A stretch of DNA of 64,000 bases from contig JAAXGM010000013.1 in assembly GCA_012267435.1 (NCBI GenBank), positions 1 through 64,000 on the forward strand. The letters are read 5' to 3'. Positions within the stretch are counted from its first letter, which is position 1. The number at the start of each line of letters is the position of its first letter. This document shows, piece after piece, positions 28,441 through 38,729 of this stretch. Origin of the DNA: Gemmatimonadota bacterium (GTDB taxonomy: Bacteria > Gemmatimonadota > Gemmatimonadetes > Longimicrobiales > Gaopeijiaceae). The notes below the pieces were generated by a model. It had not been told where the DNA came from, searched no databases, and saw only the letters and a program-made list of their open reading frames with translations. The translations under genes were made by a program, and so were the position numbers.

Positions 28441-29448
28441 TCACTCGTGCCGCGCGAGCCAGGCGCGCAGGCGCTCGGCCTCTCGGGTGGCGGACGGGTC
28501 GAGTTCCGCCTGGTAGAGCCGGATGCGAACGACGAACAGGTCCATCTCGCCGGGCGGGGCGTCCCGGTCGACGATTCCCTGCACCTTGCCGAGGAAGAAG
28601 CTGCCCCAGTCCGGCCTGCGCCCGTCGACGTCGGTGAAGCCGTACTCCTTCGCCAGCTCCCAGCTCGAGTAGAGCCCGCCGCTCTTCCGGGCAACCTCGG
28701 GGTCGGCGGCGAGCGCCGCGATCGCACGGCCGACGAAGCACGGTGTCTCGGACTCGGCGAAGTACTCGTCCTTCTCGATGGCGTCGCGCCAGTTGCCCTC
28801 GGAGACCCCGAAGTGGTCGAGCACCGCCTCCGAGCGCAGGAAGCCGGGGGTGACCGCAAGCGCCGTCACCGCATGGGCATGGAGGTCGGCGGCCATGGCG
28901 TAGGCGAGCCGGATCACCGCGTTCTTCGCGAGGTCGTAGAAGAGGTTGCCGCGGTAGCCGAAGGTGTCGCCGTCCGTGACCTCGACGATGAGCCCGGCGT
29001 CGCGTTCGACCATCGCCGGCACGCCGTGGCGGCTGGTGATGATGTGCGTGTGGACGGCGCGCTCGAGCAGCTCCAGCCCCTTGGCGGTGGAGAGCTCCCA
29101 GAAGGGTGTTCCCCACTCGGTGAGCGCGTCGCCGCCCCAGATGTCGTTGACCAGGATGTCCAGACGGCCCGCTTCAGCGCGGATGCGCGCGAAGAGCCGC
29201 TCGACTTCCGACTCGATGGTGTGGTCGGCGCGGACGGCGATGCCCCGGCCTCCTTCCGCCGTGACGAGCTCCGCCGTTTCCTCGAGCGTCTCGGGGCGCC
29301 CGGGGGTGGCGGGGCGGCCCTGGATACTGCGGCCCGTGCAGTAGACGGTCGCCCCCGCCGCGCCCAGCATGCGCGCGATGCCGCGGCCGGCGCCGCGCGT
29401 GGCGCCGGCTACGACGGCCACCCGGTCCTGGAGCGGAAGGTCCGGCAA
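28441..29448 (-). CDS. SDR-family oxidoreductase
   Basis: DRVAVVAGATRGAGRGIARMLGAAGATVYCTGRS; likely TTG start 29448 (ORF track extends to 29583). Confidence 0.8.
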   Translation of the reverse strand: MPDLPLQDRVAVVAGATRGAGRGIARMLGAAGATVYCTGRSIQGRPATPGRPETLEETAELVTAEGGRGIAVRADHTIESEVERLFARIRAEAGRLDILVNDIWGGDALTEWGTPFWELSTAKGLELLERAVHTHIITSRHGVPAMVERDAGLIVEVTDGDTFGYRGNLFYDLAKNAVIRLAYAMAADLHAHAVTALAVTPGFLRSEAVLDHFGVSEGNWRDAIEKDEYFAESETPCFVGRAIAALAADPEVARKSGGLYSSWELAKEYGFTDVDGRRPDWGSFFLGKVQGIVDRDAPPGEMDLFVVRIRLYQAELDPSATREAERLRAWLARHE

Positions 29449-29637
29449 TGCTGTCTCCTGCGATGTGGAGGATGAGGAGTTGGTTGTCTTCGCTCGAAGA
29501 TACAGCGACTTGCAGGTACGGCACCCCGCGACCATGGTACGCCGATGCCGACGCAAAGCGAGATGGATCGAAGCGATGGGCACCCCGGGGCAACCCGATG
29601 GAGCCGCGAGAGCACGGCCATGGGCCGCGTAGAAGGA

Positions 29638-30858
29638 ATGAAGCGACTCATCGCCGTAGTGATGGTCTCAGCGGCCGCGTTTGGCTGCAGCGCGGATTCG
29701 CGCGTCGCCCGCGAGTGGGCGGGCACCGTCTACGACAGCGCCGGGGTGACCGTCGTCGCCAACCCCGTAGCCGGCCTGTGGACGGAGGCCTCGGCCTGGA
29801 CGCTCGAGGAGGATCTGCGCATCGGCGTGGTGGACGGCGATCCGATGCGGGAGTTCGGGTTCATCGCGGATCTGGCGGTTGACGACGCCGGTCGGATCTA
29901 CGTGCTCGATTCGATGGCGCGCGAAATCCGGGTCTTCGGCCCCGACGGCCAGTTCGCCAGCGCATTCGGGCAATCGGGAAGCGGGCCGGGCGAGCTGAAC
30001 TCGCCGTCAGCAGTATTGCTCGGCAGGGGAGACACGATCCTGGTACCGGACGTGCCCAACGGACGGGTGCAGCGGTTCCTGACAGCCGGCTCGCCAGCCG
30101 GCCAGTTTCCGCTTCAACTGGCCCGTGGCTTTCCCGTGAGTTGGGCCACTCGCGATGGGCTGCTTCTGGAAGAGCTCAGGCCACATCCCTCGTCAACCAG
30201 CGGCGAAGCACCCCCGGCTCTGGTGCTGCTCCGGGACGGTGGCGGCCTGGTCGTCGACACGCTGCTCGAAATGGAGGAGAGCGGGGCGCTCGAGTATCGC
30301 AACGGCATGGCGCGCATGGTGGCATTCTCGCCCGAGCCGCGTTGGACATTGCTCGAAGATGGTCGCCTGGCCAGCGGGCGTCTTTCGGCCTACCGGCTGG
30401 AGATTCGGGATCGGAATGGCTGCCTGGAACGCGTCGTGACGAAGTCGTTCGAGCGCAGGCCTCTACGCGACTCCGACCGCCGGGCGCTGCGCGAGCGCAT
30501 ACGAGAGTCCTACGGGCGCGGACCTCTGTCCGCCGAAAGGGAACACATGATCCACACCATGGAGTTCGGCACTCACTTTCCGGCGTTTGCCTCGCTGTTC
30601 GGTGGCCCGGACGGAACGCTGTGGGTGCAGCAGGCGCTCCAGGTCTCATCATTTGAGCCGGACGAAATGGCAGGCTTCGGTCTCCACGCCATCGCCGCCC
30701 CGGAGTACGACATCTTAGACCGCGAAGGACGCTACCTGGGCACGATGACACCACCCAGGGGCTTCGATCCGATGATGGCCCGGGGGGAGCATCTCTACGG
30801 CGTGCAGCGCGACGATCTCGAGGTGCAGTACGTCGTGCGGTTGCGGGTCGTGCGGTGA
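29638..30858 (+). CDS. 6-bladed beta-propeller lipoprotein
   Basis: MKRLIAVVMVSAAAFGCSAD lipobox; GQSGSGPGELNSP. Confidence 0.75.
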   Translation: MKRLIAVVMVSAAAFGCSADSRVAREWAGTVYDSAGVTVVANPVAGLWTEASAWTLEEDLRIGVVDGDPMREFGFIADLAVDDAGRIYVLDSMAREIRVFGPDGQFASAFGQSGSGPGELNSPSAVLLGRGDTILVPDVPNGRVQRFLTAGSPAGQFPLQLARGFPVSWATRDGLLLEELRPHPSSTSGEAPPALVLLRDGGGLVVDTLLEMEESGALEYRNGMARMVAFSPEPRWTLLEDGRLASGRLSAYRLEIRDRNGCLERVVTKSFERRPLRDSDRRALRERIRESYGRGPLSAEREHMIHTMEFGTHFPAFASLFGGPDGTLWVQQALQVSSFEPDEMAGFGLHAIAAPEYDILDREGRYLGTMTPPRGFDPMMARGEHLYGVQRDDLEVQYVVRLRVVR

Positions 30859-30911
30859 AGCGCCGCTTGCAACCGTCCGCACGACGAGGCGTGACGACGG
30901 CTTCACCGGGG

Positions 30912-32198
30912 ATGGACATGAGGACCGGTGAGTCTCCCGCGACCCGCCTGGCCGCGATGGCGATCTGCATCATCGTCGCCGGCTGCGACTCCGCGTCTCC
31001 TCCTGTACACACCATATACACCGACTCGGCCGGCATCCCCATCGCCACGGCCGTCGAGCCACTGTGGGGGCCCGATGAGGGCTGGACCGTCGAGTCCGAG
31101 CCTCTTCTCGACATCGGCACGGTCACCGGCGCAGCCGAATACCTGTTCACCGATGTGGTCGCGGCCGTTCGCCTGAGCAATGGCGACATCGTGGTTGCAG
31201 AGCGCGCCGCATCGGAGCTTCGCGGCTATGACGCAGCAGGAAACTTCCGGTGGCGGGCGGGGAGGTCCGGGGAAGGACCAGGTGAGTTCAGGAGTCTCGA
31301 CTTCGTCGGAACCACGGCCGGTGATTCACTGGTGACCTACGACGGAGCTCTGCTGCGGGCCCAGCTCTTCGACCCGCAGGGCCGCCTGGCGCGAAGCTAC
31401 CGGGTGGCGATCACCGAGGGCGAGGGCGCCAACAGGGCGGCGGTGGCCGACAAGGCGGTGGGCGTCGTGGACGGTCTGCTCATCGTTCGCTTCGCCGAGT
31501 ACGGTGACGAGGTTCCCAACGGCGTCGTCCGATGGCCCCTGGAGCGCTTGGCGACGGTCGACCTTGATGACGGCGCCGGGAGGTCGCTGATCGTGCTGCC
31601 GGGGAACGAAGCGTCTGCGCGGGTCCGGGAGGACGGAGGCTGGTCCCTCAGCACTTATGTCTTCGCCAGGGGGCCGGAGTTCGGTGCCGCGGACGGGCGC
31701 CTTGCGGTGATCGACACGGAGGCCTGGTCGGTGCGCCTGCTTTCACCCCGCGATGGCGCGGCCACGGCCGTTTTTCGCCGCGATGTGGCGCCCCGCGAGG
31801 CGACCACCGCCCTCTTCGACCTCCATCTGGACGGCATCGTAGAGATCGCCTTTCCGGATCCGGACCAGGCCGCTGCGGAACGCGTTGCGGGGTTGCGGCG
31901 GATGTGGCGGGGAATGCCGCGGGCGCCGCATCTCCCCGTTCTCCGGTCCGTTCACGTGGATGAGACCGGGCACCTGTGGCTCCAGCCGTACTACGTGGCC
32001 GGCGCCGACCCCCCGCCCTTCGAGATCCTCGCCCCGGACGGCACCTGGCTCGGCAGCGTTTCGCTGCCCCCCGGCCTCCACCGGGCCTTCATCCAGTACC
32101 AGGCGCCCTACATGGAGATCGGCGACGACTACGTTCTCGGCGTCTGGACCGACGAACTGGACGTTCAGTACGTCCGCATGTACCGGATCGATAAATAG
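30912..32198 (+). CDS. 6-bladed beta-propeller lipoprotein
   Basis: MDMRTGESPATRLAAMAICIIVAGCDSA lipobox; GRSGEGPGEFRSL. Confidence 0.75.
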   Translation: MDMRTGESPATRLAAMAICIIVAGCDSASPPVHTIYTDSAGIPIATAVEPLWGPDEGWTVESEPLLDIGTVTGAAEYLFTDVVAAVRLSNGDIVVAERAASELRGYDAAGNFRWRAGRSGEGPGEFRSLDFVGTTAGDSLVTYDGALLRAQLFDPQGRLARSYRVAITEGEGANRAAVADKAVGVVDGLLIVRFAEYGDEVPNGVVRWPLERLATVDLDDGAGRSLIVLPGNEASARVREDGGWSLSTYVFARGPEFGAADGRLAVIDTEAWSVRLLSPRDGAATAVFRRDVAPREATTALFDLHLDGIVEIAFPDPDQAAAERVAGLRRMWRGMPRAPHLPVLRSVHVDETGHLWLQPYYVAGADPPPFEILAPDGTWLGSVSLPPGLHRAFIQYQAPYMEIGDDYVLGVWTDELDVQYVRMYRIDK

Positions 32199-32204
32199 TC
32201 GAGG

Positions 32205-32550
32205 TCAGCCGATCGCGGGGGAGCCCTCCTCGCCCGTCCGGATCCGGTAGCACTCCGCGAGTTCCAGCACGAAGATCACACCGTCGCCGATGTTCCCCGT
32301 GCGCGCTCCCTTGATGATCGCCTGCCTGGTCCGTTCCAGGAAATTGTCGTTCACGGCGATCTCGAAGCGCACCTTCTTGCGGAGCCTCACCTCGAAGTCC
32401 GCTCCCCGGTAGGTCTCCGTGAACCCTCCCTGCTGCCCCGCAGCCGAGGGCGTGGGTCACCGACATCCGTCCCACTTCCACTTCGGCCAGCGCTTCCTTG
32501 ACGCTGTGCAGCCGATCAGGCTGAACGTACGCAATCACGAGTTTCATCAT
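32205..32550 (-). pseudogene. glnK: P-II nitrogen regulatory protein (GlnB/GlnK), single-base frameshift
   Basis: [38 protein letters not shown], then +1 frame [76 protein letters not shown]. Extra base in the C run at 32436..32439 (G run on coding strand). Confidence 0.85.
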
Positions 32551-32575
32551 GCACTCCCGTCTCGGGTGGGTGGTC

Positions 32576-33877
32576 TCAGCGAGCCGTGAAGATGGTGTAA
32601 TCCGGGTAGGCTTCCATGTTGTGCTCCGCGAGGTCCAGACCCCGCCGTTCCTCCTCGGGGCTCACCCGGAGGCCGATGGTACTCCTCAGGACGAGGAAGA
32701 TGAGCGCGGCGGCCGGGAAGGCGATGGCCCCGCACGCCGCCACGCCCACCAACTGGGTCAGGAGGCTGTGATCCGCGCTGAAGATCCCCACGGCGAGCGT
32801 CCCCCAGACGCCGCAGGTCAGGTGCACGGAGATCGCCCCGACGGGATCGTCGAGCTTCGCGCGGTCGAATGTCTCGACGGAGATGACGACGATCACCCCC
32901 GCGACGAGGCCGATGATGACCGCGGCCGTAACGCTCACCACGTCCGCGCCGGCGGTCACCCCCACGAGCCCGGCGAGCGCCCCGTTCAGGACCATCGAGG
33001 CGTCAGGGTGTTTGTGGATCACCCAGGTCGTCGCCATGGCTCCGACGATGCCGGCGGCGGCCGCAATCGAGGTGGTGACGAGCACGTAGGAGACCAGGCC
33101 GGGGTCGGCGCTCAGCACCGAACCTCCGTTGAAGCCGAACCACCCCAGCCAGAGGAGGAACATCCCCATGACGGCGAGCGGGAGGTTGTGGCCGAGGATC
33201 GGGCGGATCTCGCCGTTCACGTATTTCCCCAGCCGGGGACCGAGGAAGATCACGCCCGCGAGCGCGGCCCAGCCGCCCACAGAGTGGACGATCGTCGAAC
33301 CGGCGAAATCGTAGAACCCCAGCCCGTCCAGCCAGCCCCCGCCCCACTTCCACGACCCCACCACGGGATAGACGAACATGACGTAGATCGTCGCGAAGAG
33401 GAGGAACGAACCGAGCTTCACCCGCTCCGCCACGGCGCCCGACACGATCGTTGCCGCCGTGGCCGCGAACATCGCCTGGAAGAGGAAGTCGGTCCAGTAG
33501 GTGTAGCCCGGATTGTACTCGGCCGTCACCCCGGCGGCGTCCGTCCCGATGCCCATCCCGGTGAAGCCGAGGAACCCGCCGAGCGCGAACTCGTCCGGAT
33601 ACATCAGGTTGAACCCCACCAGGGTGTAGGTGAGCAGCCCGATGGCGATGATCCCCATGTTCTTGAAGAGGATGTTGACCGTGTTCTTCGACTGGGTCAG
33701 CCCGGACTCCAGGGTGGCGAACCCCAGGTGCATGACGAAGACGAGGAAGGTCGCCACCATCACCCAGGTGTTGTTGACCGCGAAGAGCGCGTCGGCCGCC
33801 GACGCCGTCTGTGCGGCGGCCCCATCGGGGAAGGCGGCGAGGAGCACGACTGACGCAAGCGTCATGAGGAACCGCAT
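32576..33877 (-). CDS. amtB: Ammonium transporter
   Basis: Full-length Amt/AmtB with signal peptide; TDFLFQAMFAATAATIVSGAVAERVKL; SVGGWAALAGVIFLGPR; HLTCGVWGTLAVGIF. Confidence 0.95.
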   Translation of the reverse strand: MRFLMTLASVVLLAAFPDGAAAQTASAADALFAVNNTWVMVATFLVFVMHLGFATLESGLTQSKNTVNILFKNMGIIAIGLLTYTLVGFNLMYPDEFALGGFLGFTGMGIGTDAAGVTAEYNPGYTYWTDFLFQAMFAATAATIVSGAVAERVKLGSFLLFATIYVMFVYPVVGSWKWGGGWLDGLGFYDFAGSTIVHSVGGWAALAGVIFLGPRLGKYVNGEIRPILGHNLPLAVMGMFLLWLGWFGFNGGSVLSADPGLVSYVLVTTSIAAAAGIVGAMATTWVIHKHPDASMVLNGALAGLVGVTAGADVVSVTAAVIIGLVAGVIVVISVETFDRAKLDDPVGAISVHLTCGVWGTLAVGIFSADHSLLTQLVGVAACGAIAFPAAALIFLVLRSTIGLRVSPEEERRGLDLAEHNMEAYPDYTIFTAR

Positions 33878-33970
33878 GGTTCACCTCCCGGGAGTCGGTC
33901 CAGCGTGGGCGCGGGCGCGCGGATTTGTCCGCGGGCTGCTCGGTCCGCGACCGGTTCGGGGCGGTGCAGG

Positions 33971-33985
33971 GCAAGCGGCGTGCCG
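33971..33985 (-). promoter_or_regulatory. Sigma-54 (-24/-12) promoter upstream of amtB
   Basis: Minus strand CGGCACG-CCGC-TTGC vs consensus TGGCACG-N4-TTGCW; correct GG-N10-GC spacing; ~90 bp upstream of amtB start. Confidence 0.65.
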
Positions 33986-34073
33986 GGGAGGTGCCGGGTG
34001 CGCAACCTGTTGCCGCGTCTGCTCTTGCGGGACAGGACGCCGGTAGATGGCGACGGGGCCGGAGGAGGGTGTG

Positions 34074-34117
34074 CCTACATTTTGGTAGGATCGGGAACGG
34101 AGCTACAGAATTGTAGG
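34074..34117. promoter_or_regulatory. Two related 16-bp palindromes, candidate enhancer sites
   Basis: CCTACATTTTGGTAGG (34074-34089) and GCTACAGAATTGTAGG (34102-34117), 28 bp apart, ~90-130 bp upstream of the sigma-54-like promoter. Confidence 0.55.
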
Positions 34118-34127
34118 TCGCGGGAGA

Positions 34128-35633
34128 TCAGCGTCCGGCGAGGCCGTACTTGGCGACGCGGAGTCCCATCACCCGCTCGGTGATGCCGAGTTGCCGGGCG
34201 GCGGCGGCGCGATTGCCGCGGCTCACCTTGAGGGCGTCGACGATCAGCTCCTTCTCGAGCGCATCCAACTGGACCTTGAGCGGCCCCGAACGCCCGGCGC
34301 CCGGGGTGGCCATCTGGAGGCTGGGCGGGAGGATGCGGGCGTGGATCACGTCGCCGTCGGCCAGAAGCACGGCTCGCTCGATGGCGTTCTCAAGCTCCCG
34401 CACGTTGCCTGGCCAGTGATAGGCCATGAGGAGATCGATGGCGGGGGTGGAGAGGCGGACGATCGCGCGCCCGTGCCGCCGGTTGTACATCTCGACGAAG
34501 TGGTCCGCGAGCAGGATGATGTCGGTCCGGCGGTCGCGCAGCGGCGGCACGTGGATCGGGAAGACGTTCAGCCGATAGTAGAGGTCCGTCCGGAAGCGGC
34601 CGTCCTCGATGTCCGCCTCGAGATCCCGGTTGGTTGCGGCGACGACCCGGACATCGGTCTTGAGCATCCTGTTGCCGCCAACCCGCTCGAACTCGCGTTC
34701 CTGCAGCACGCGAAGAAGGCGGATCTGCACGGACGGGGGAAGATCGCCGATCTCGTCCAAGAAGATCGTCCCGCCCGAAGCGCGCTCGAAGCGGCCCGCC
34801 CGCTGCTGGAGCGCACCCGTGAAGGCGCCGCGCTCATGGCCGAACAGCTCGCTTTCGACGAGCCCCTCGGGGAGCGCCGCGCAGTTGACGCGGACGAAGG
34901 GCCCCTCGGACCGCCGGCTCCCGTAGTGCACGGCCTGGGCGATCAGCTCCTTCCCGGTGCCGCTCTCGCCGCGGATGAGCACGGTGGCATCGCTCCCCGC
35001 AACCTGGCCGATCATCTCGAACACCGGGACCATCTCCCGCGAGTTGCCGACGATGTTGTCGGGCCGGTACCTGTCGGCCAGCTCTCGCCGAAGGCGCCGG
35101 TTCTCGGCAACCAGCGCCTTCTCTTCCTCCGCGAACTGCCGGAGGCGCACCGCGTGGGCGATGAGGGAGGCCAGCACCGAGAGGATCTGGATGTCTTCGT
35201 CGAAGGAGGCCGCCTCGCCGCAGGGGCGTTCGGCGCTCAGTGCTCCGATCGTCTCGTTGCCGTGCCGCACCGGGACGCACACGAAGCCGGTCCCGTCACG
35301 CTCCTCCAGCGGGCGAGCCCGGCTCAGAAAGCGCGGTTCGGTGGCAACGGACGGTATGACGACCGGGACGCCGGTCTCGACCACGCGTCCCGTGATGCCC
35401 TCGCCGAGCCGGTAGCGGGCGCGCTCGCGCTGGTCGTCGGTCAGGCCCACCGCCTCGTGTAGCAGGATTTCGGACGTCTGGCGGTTCAGAACGGTGAGCG
35501 TCGCGCACTCGAGCTCCATGCGCCGCGACAGGGCTCCGAGGATCGGCCGCACCGACGACCCAAGGTCGGCCGTCTCGTCCAGGATGGTGCTGACCTCGCG
35601 GAGGAGCGCGAGCGGGTGTGACGCGGCCGTCAT
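34128..35633 (-). CDS. NifA-like GAF / sigma-54 AAA activator / Fis-HTH regulator
   Basis: ATG at 35633; GAF domain; [35 protein letters not shown] (GAFTGA loop); C-terminal Fis-type HTH. Confidence 0.9.
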   Translation of the reverse strand: MTAASHPLALLREVSTILDETADLGSSVRPILGALSRRMELECATLTVLNRQTSEILLHEAVGLTDDQRERARYRLGEGITGRVVETGVPVVIPSVATEPRFLSRARPLEERDGTGFVCVPVRHGNETIGALSAERPCGEAASFDEDIQILSVLASLIAHAVRLRQFAEEEKALVAENRRLRRELADRYRPDNIVGNSREMVPVFEMIGQVAGSDATVLIRGESGTGKELIAQAVHYGSRRSEGPFVRVNCAALPEGLVESELFGHERGAFTGALQQRAGRFERASGGTIFLDEIGDLPPSVQIRLLRVLQEREFERVGGNRMLKTDVRVVAATNRDLEADIEDGRFRTDLYYRLNVFPIHVPPLRDRRTDIILLADHFVEMYNRRHGRAIVRLSTPAIDLLMAYHWPGNVRELENAIERAVLLADGDVIHARILPPSLQMATPGAGRSGPLKVQLDALEKELIVDALKVSRGNRAAAARQLGITERVMGLRVAKYGLAGR

Positions 35634-37099
35634 CGTCCCGGTGGCCCTGCCCGCGGCGCTCCGAGTACGAAGTCGCGCCGGTAGTACGGCGTACCGCGCT
35701 TCACCGTGAGTTCCACCGAACGCAGACTCTCCGGCCCGGCCAGCGGATCCTCCTGGAGAAAGACGATGTCGGCGTGCTTGCCGGGCTCGATCGTGCCGAT
35801 CGAGTCCTCCAGCCCAAGTGCGACCGCGCCGTGATGGCTGGCAGCCTTGAGCACGTCCAGCATCGGCATGCCCACGTCGTCGTGCAGGTGGCGGATTTCG
35901 TCGAAGAGGGCCGGGAAGTCGGAGGTGGGCGGAGTCATGCCGTCGGTTCCAGTTGCTACCATCACGCCCGCTTCCCACGCCCGGCGGGTGAGCGCGATCG
36001 CGTCGGCCGTCTCGCACCCGGCACGCACGCCGCGCCGGCGCCGGTCGATGGGCGGTCGGCGGGGCCCCGGCCCTGCCCGCGCGCTGTCTGCCGCTTCACC
36101 GGGAAGGGGCGCGTTGACCGTGTCGATCGCCGCCATGCGCCTCAGTCCGACCTCGACGACGACCCGGATGGTCGCATCCAGCACCGTGCCGTTTTGCTTC
36201 ATGAGCGTGAACACCGAATCGACCGCCGGGTGGTTCAGGTCGACATCGACGAACCCGGAGCGGCGCCCCTCCTGCCCCTCGCGAAAGACATCGTCCGGGA
36301 TCGCCGCGCTGCCGACGCTGCACACGTGGGACATCGAGCGGACGCCCGTTCCGGCGACCTCGAGCGCACGCGCCGGCCCGACGTGCGTGTGCGACCACAC
36401 CGGGATTCCCTGCCTGCCGGCTTCGGCGGTGATCGCGGCCAGCAGGTCTCCGTCAATCGCCGCATAGGTCTTGATGCCGGTGGCCCACGTGCCTCGCGCC
36501 AGCGCCACGGCCTGCGCCAGATCCGTCTCCTCCGTGACGGCCTGCATCCACGACACCTCACCGGGCGTTTCGCCCGCCGCCGACGAGACCGTGCGCGGAT
36601 CGGTGAAGAACACCGGTCCCGCCATGAGGGCCGAGAAGTACAGGTCGGGCGCGGCGATCTCCTTGACCAGGGAGGCGCGCTGCAGGTCCATGAGCGAGCG
36701 CACGTCGCCCGCCATGTCACGCGCCGTCGTGATCCCCGCGTACAACTGGCGGTTGAGGATGAACTCGGCCCGAGCGCGGTTGGCCATCGTAGCCACGTGG
36801 GTATGCGACTCCACCAGACCGGGGATGGCGAACCACCCGCTCGCGTCGATGACCTCGGCGCCCTCGCGTAGCTCGTCGGTCAGGTCCACAGCCGGGACGA
36901 CTGAGGCGATGCCTTCCCCTTCGACCACGATGGCCACGCCGGTCCTGGCCGGAGCCCCGGTGCCGTCGATCACCGTCGTCCCGTCGAAGATGGTTCTGGC
37001 CGGGGCGGAGTCCTGCCCTCGGGGGCCGGCCTGGGCTTCGAGCGTTGCCGGCGACGCCAGCGCCATGGCGATCAGGATGGGGATGAGACGGCCGGTCAT
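35630..37099 (-). CDS. Secreted amidohydrolase-family protein
   Basis: Signal peptide [54 protein letters not shown]. Confidence 0.8.
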   Translation of the reverse strand: MTGRLIPILIAMALASPATLEAQAGPRGQDSAPARTIFDGTTVIDGTGAPARTGVAIVVEGEGIASVVPAVDLTDELREGAEVIDASGWFAIPGLVESHTHVATMANRARAEFILNRQLYAGITTARDMAGDVRSLMDLQRASLVKEIAAPDLYFSALMAGPVFFTDPRTVSSAAGETPGEVSWMQAVTEETDLAQAVALARGTWATGIKTYAAIDGDLLAAITAEAGRQGIPVWSHTHVGPARALEVAGTGVRSMSHVCSVGSAAIPDDVFREGQEGRRSGFVDVDLNHPAVDSVFTLMKQNGTVLDATIRVVVEVGLRRMAAIDTVNAPLPGEAADSARAGPGPRRPPIDRRRRGVRAGCETADAIALTRRAWEAGVMVATGTDGMTPPTSDFPALFDEIRHLHDDVGMPMLDVLKAASHHGAVALGLEDSIGTIEPGKHADIVFLQEDPLAGPESLRSVELTVKRGTPYYRRDFVLGAPRAGPPGR

Positions 37100-38220
37100 T
37101 TCGCACTCCTCTCCGAGACGGCAATGACATCCACTTTCGGCCACGGATCGTTCGCGAACAATGCCATGCGTCCGCCGTGCCAATCGATCAGACCCGCATA
37201 TGGAAAGTCGATCTCGCCAACCGCGCCCGAGGCCGGGTCGATGACATAGCTGTGAATCGCCTTCGGGGCATCCGCATCGACGGCTTCCTGGTCGTACAGA
37301 CTCAATTGCACCAGAAAATGCGAAGCGACCGGCGCCACCGCGTACAGCATGTGCATCTCGCTGCGCCCGGGGGTCAACCCCATGGCCACGGAACCCGATT
37401 CCGCATTCTCGACGATTCCCATCGGCCAGTGGCCCGGCAGCCGGGTAATCCAGCGAAGCGCACCATCCGTTCCATACATGTGGACCTCGTTCAGGCGCGT
37501 CGGCACCCACGCGATGCCACCGATCTCTGGAAGACAGGCGAGCCGCCCCTCCGTTGTCGCGTAGCGGATGAGCGGGTTGTCCCAGCTGTAGGAGATGCCG
37601 AACGACGCAACCACGTCGTCCTGTTCCAGCCGATGAATGAAGCCGGACGCCTCATCGCTTAAGGCAAGCAGGTACAGGCCATCGTCCATGAAGCAAATGT
37701 CCATGGGGAAGAACGGGACGGGGATATCCCGCATCCACGACCACTGTCCGTCCATTCGGGCGAACACATGGATGTTCTGCCGCTCATCGGCCACGTAGAT
37801 GCGATCCTCGGCCAGCGCGAGGGCCCGCGGAAAGGTCAAATCCCCCGGGCCCTGGCCCGGCCTCCCGACCCGGACGTGCGATCGCGCCGGGATGTTCAGC
37901 AAGTGCACCACGTTCAACTGCTCGTCGAGGACGAAGATCTCGTCGCCCCGGACCTTCGCCATCGCGATCCTGCCGATGAGTCCGGCTTCCGGCGTTTCCC
38001 GGGCGCCGAAGGTAGCGATGAGCGAGTCTGGGCCCGTCTCGGGATTCACCCATAACGGGGCATCTCGCACGTCTGAAGCGAGGTTCGGATGAAGCGCGCT
38101 CGCCAGGCTGTCCGGCAGCGGATGTTCGATGCGCGGGGTCTCGAGCGTGCAGGCGGAGGCGGGCCCGCTCATCGCCAGGACCATCAGCAGCCGCGTCTGC
38201 ACCCTCCGGCTAAACCTCAT
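37096..38220 (-). CDS. 6-bladed beta-propeller lipoprotein
   Basis: Signal/lipobox MVLAMSGPASACTL; GRPGQGPGDLTFP; stop overlaps next start. Confidence 0.75.
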   Translation of the reverse strand: MRFSRRVQTRLLMVLAMSGPASACTLETPRIEHPLPDSLASALHPNLASDVRDAPLWVNPETGPDSLIATFGARETPEAGLIGRIAMAKVRGDEIFVLDEQLNVVHLLNIPARSHVRVGRPGQGPGDLTFPRALALAEDRIYVADERQNIHVFARMDGQWSWMRDIPVPFFPMDICFMDDGLYLLALSDEASGFIHRLEQDDVVASFGISYSWDNPLIRYATTEGRLACLPEIGGIAWVPTRLNEVHMYGTDGALRWITRLPGHWPMGIVENAESGSVAMGLTPGRSEMHMLYAVAPVASHFLVQLSLYDQEAVDADAPKAIHSYVIDPASGAVGEIDFPYAGLIDWHGGRMALFANDPWPKVDVIAVSERSAK

Positions 38221-38618
38221 CCCGAGACGCGGGCCTCCGCCGACTCGCGCAATCGCGCGGCCCGGATGAACAGCCGCGCCGACACCAGCCAGAGCACGAC
38301 GAAGAACCCGTTCAGGCCCAGGATCTCGACCACGGAACTGACCGGGGAGTGCTGCTTGCCGATGATCAGGGCGATTCCGGCCACCAGCGCTTGGGCGAGC
38401 GCCGCCGCGATCATCGCGCGCGCCAATCCGCGCGGCCGGAAGCGGGCGATCAGGGCCCCGATCATGCCGACGGCGAGCACGCCCCCGTAGGAGCGGTCGA
38501 AGGGATCGCCCTCGACGCCGATGAGCCCGACCGCACCGATGACCCAGAGCAGGACGAGCCCCGTCGCGAGCGCGGCAACGATGGCGAGTCGGTACGCCGA
38601 CCTGGGTTCGGACTTCAT
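38217..38618 (-). CDS. Small integral membrane protein
   Basis: About four hydrophobic helices; stop overlaps start region of 38220 gene. Confidence 0.6.
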   Translation of the reverse strand: MKSEPRSAYRLAIVAALATGLVLLWVIGAVGLIGVEGDPFDRSYGGVLAVGMIGALIARFRPRGLARAMIAAALAQALVAGIALIIGKQHSPVSSVVEILGLNGFFVVLWLVSARLFIRAARLRESAEARVSG

Positions 38619-38729
38619 GGCTTCCTCCGGCTGGGGCGACCGTCTCGGGCGATCTTTCCGGCGACTCGACAACAGAAGTATTATGCCCGCCGGAGGAAAA
38701 GCGATCCCGGTCGACAAGTGGGGGTGGTC

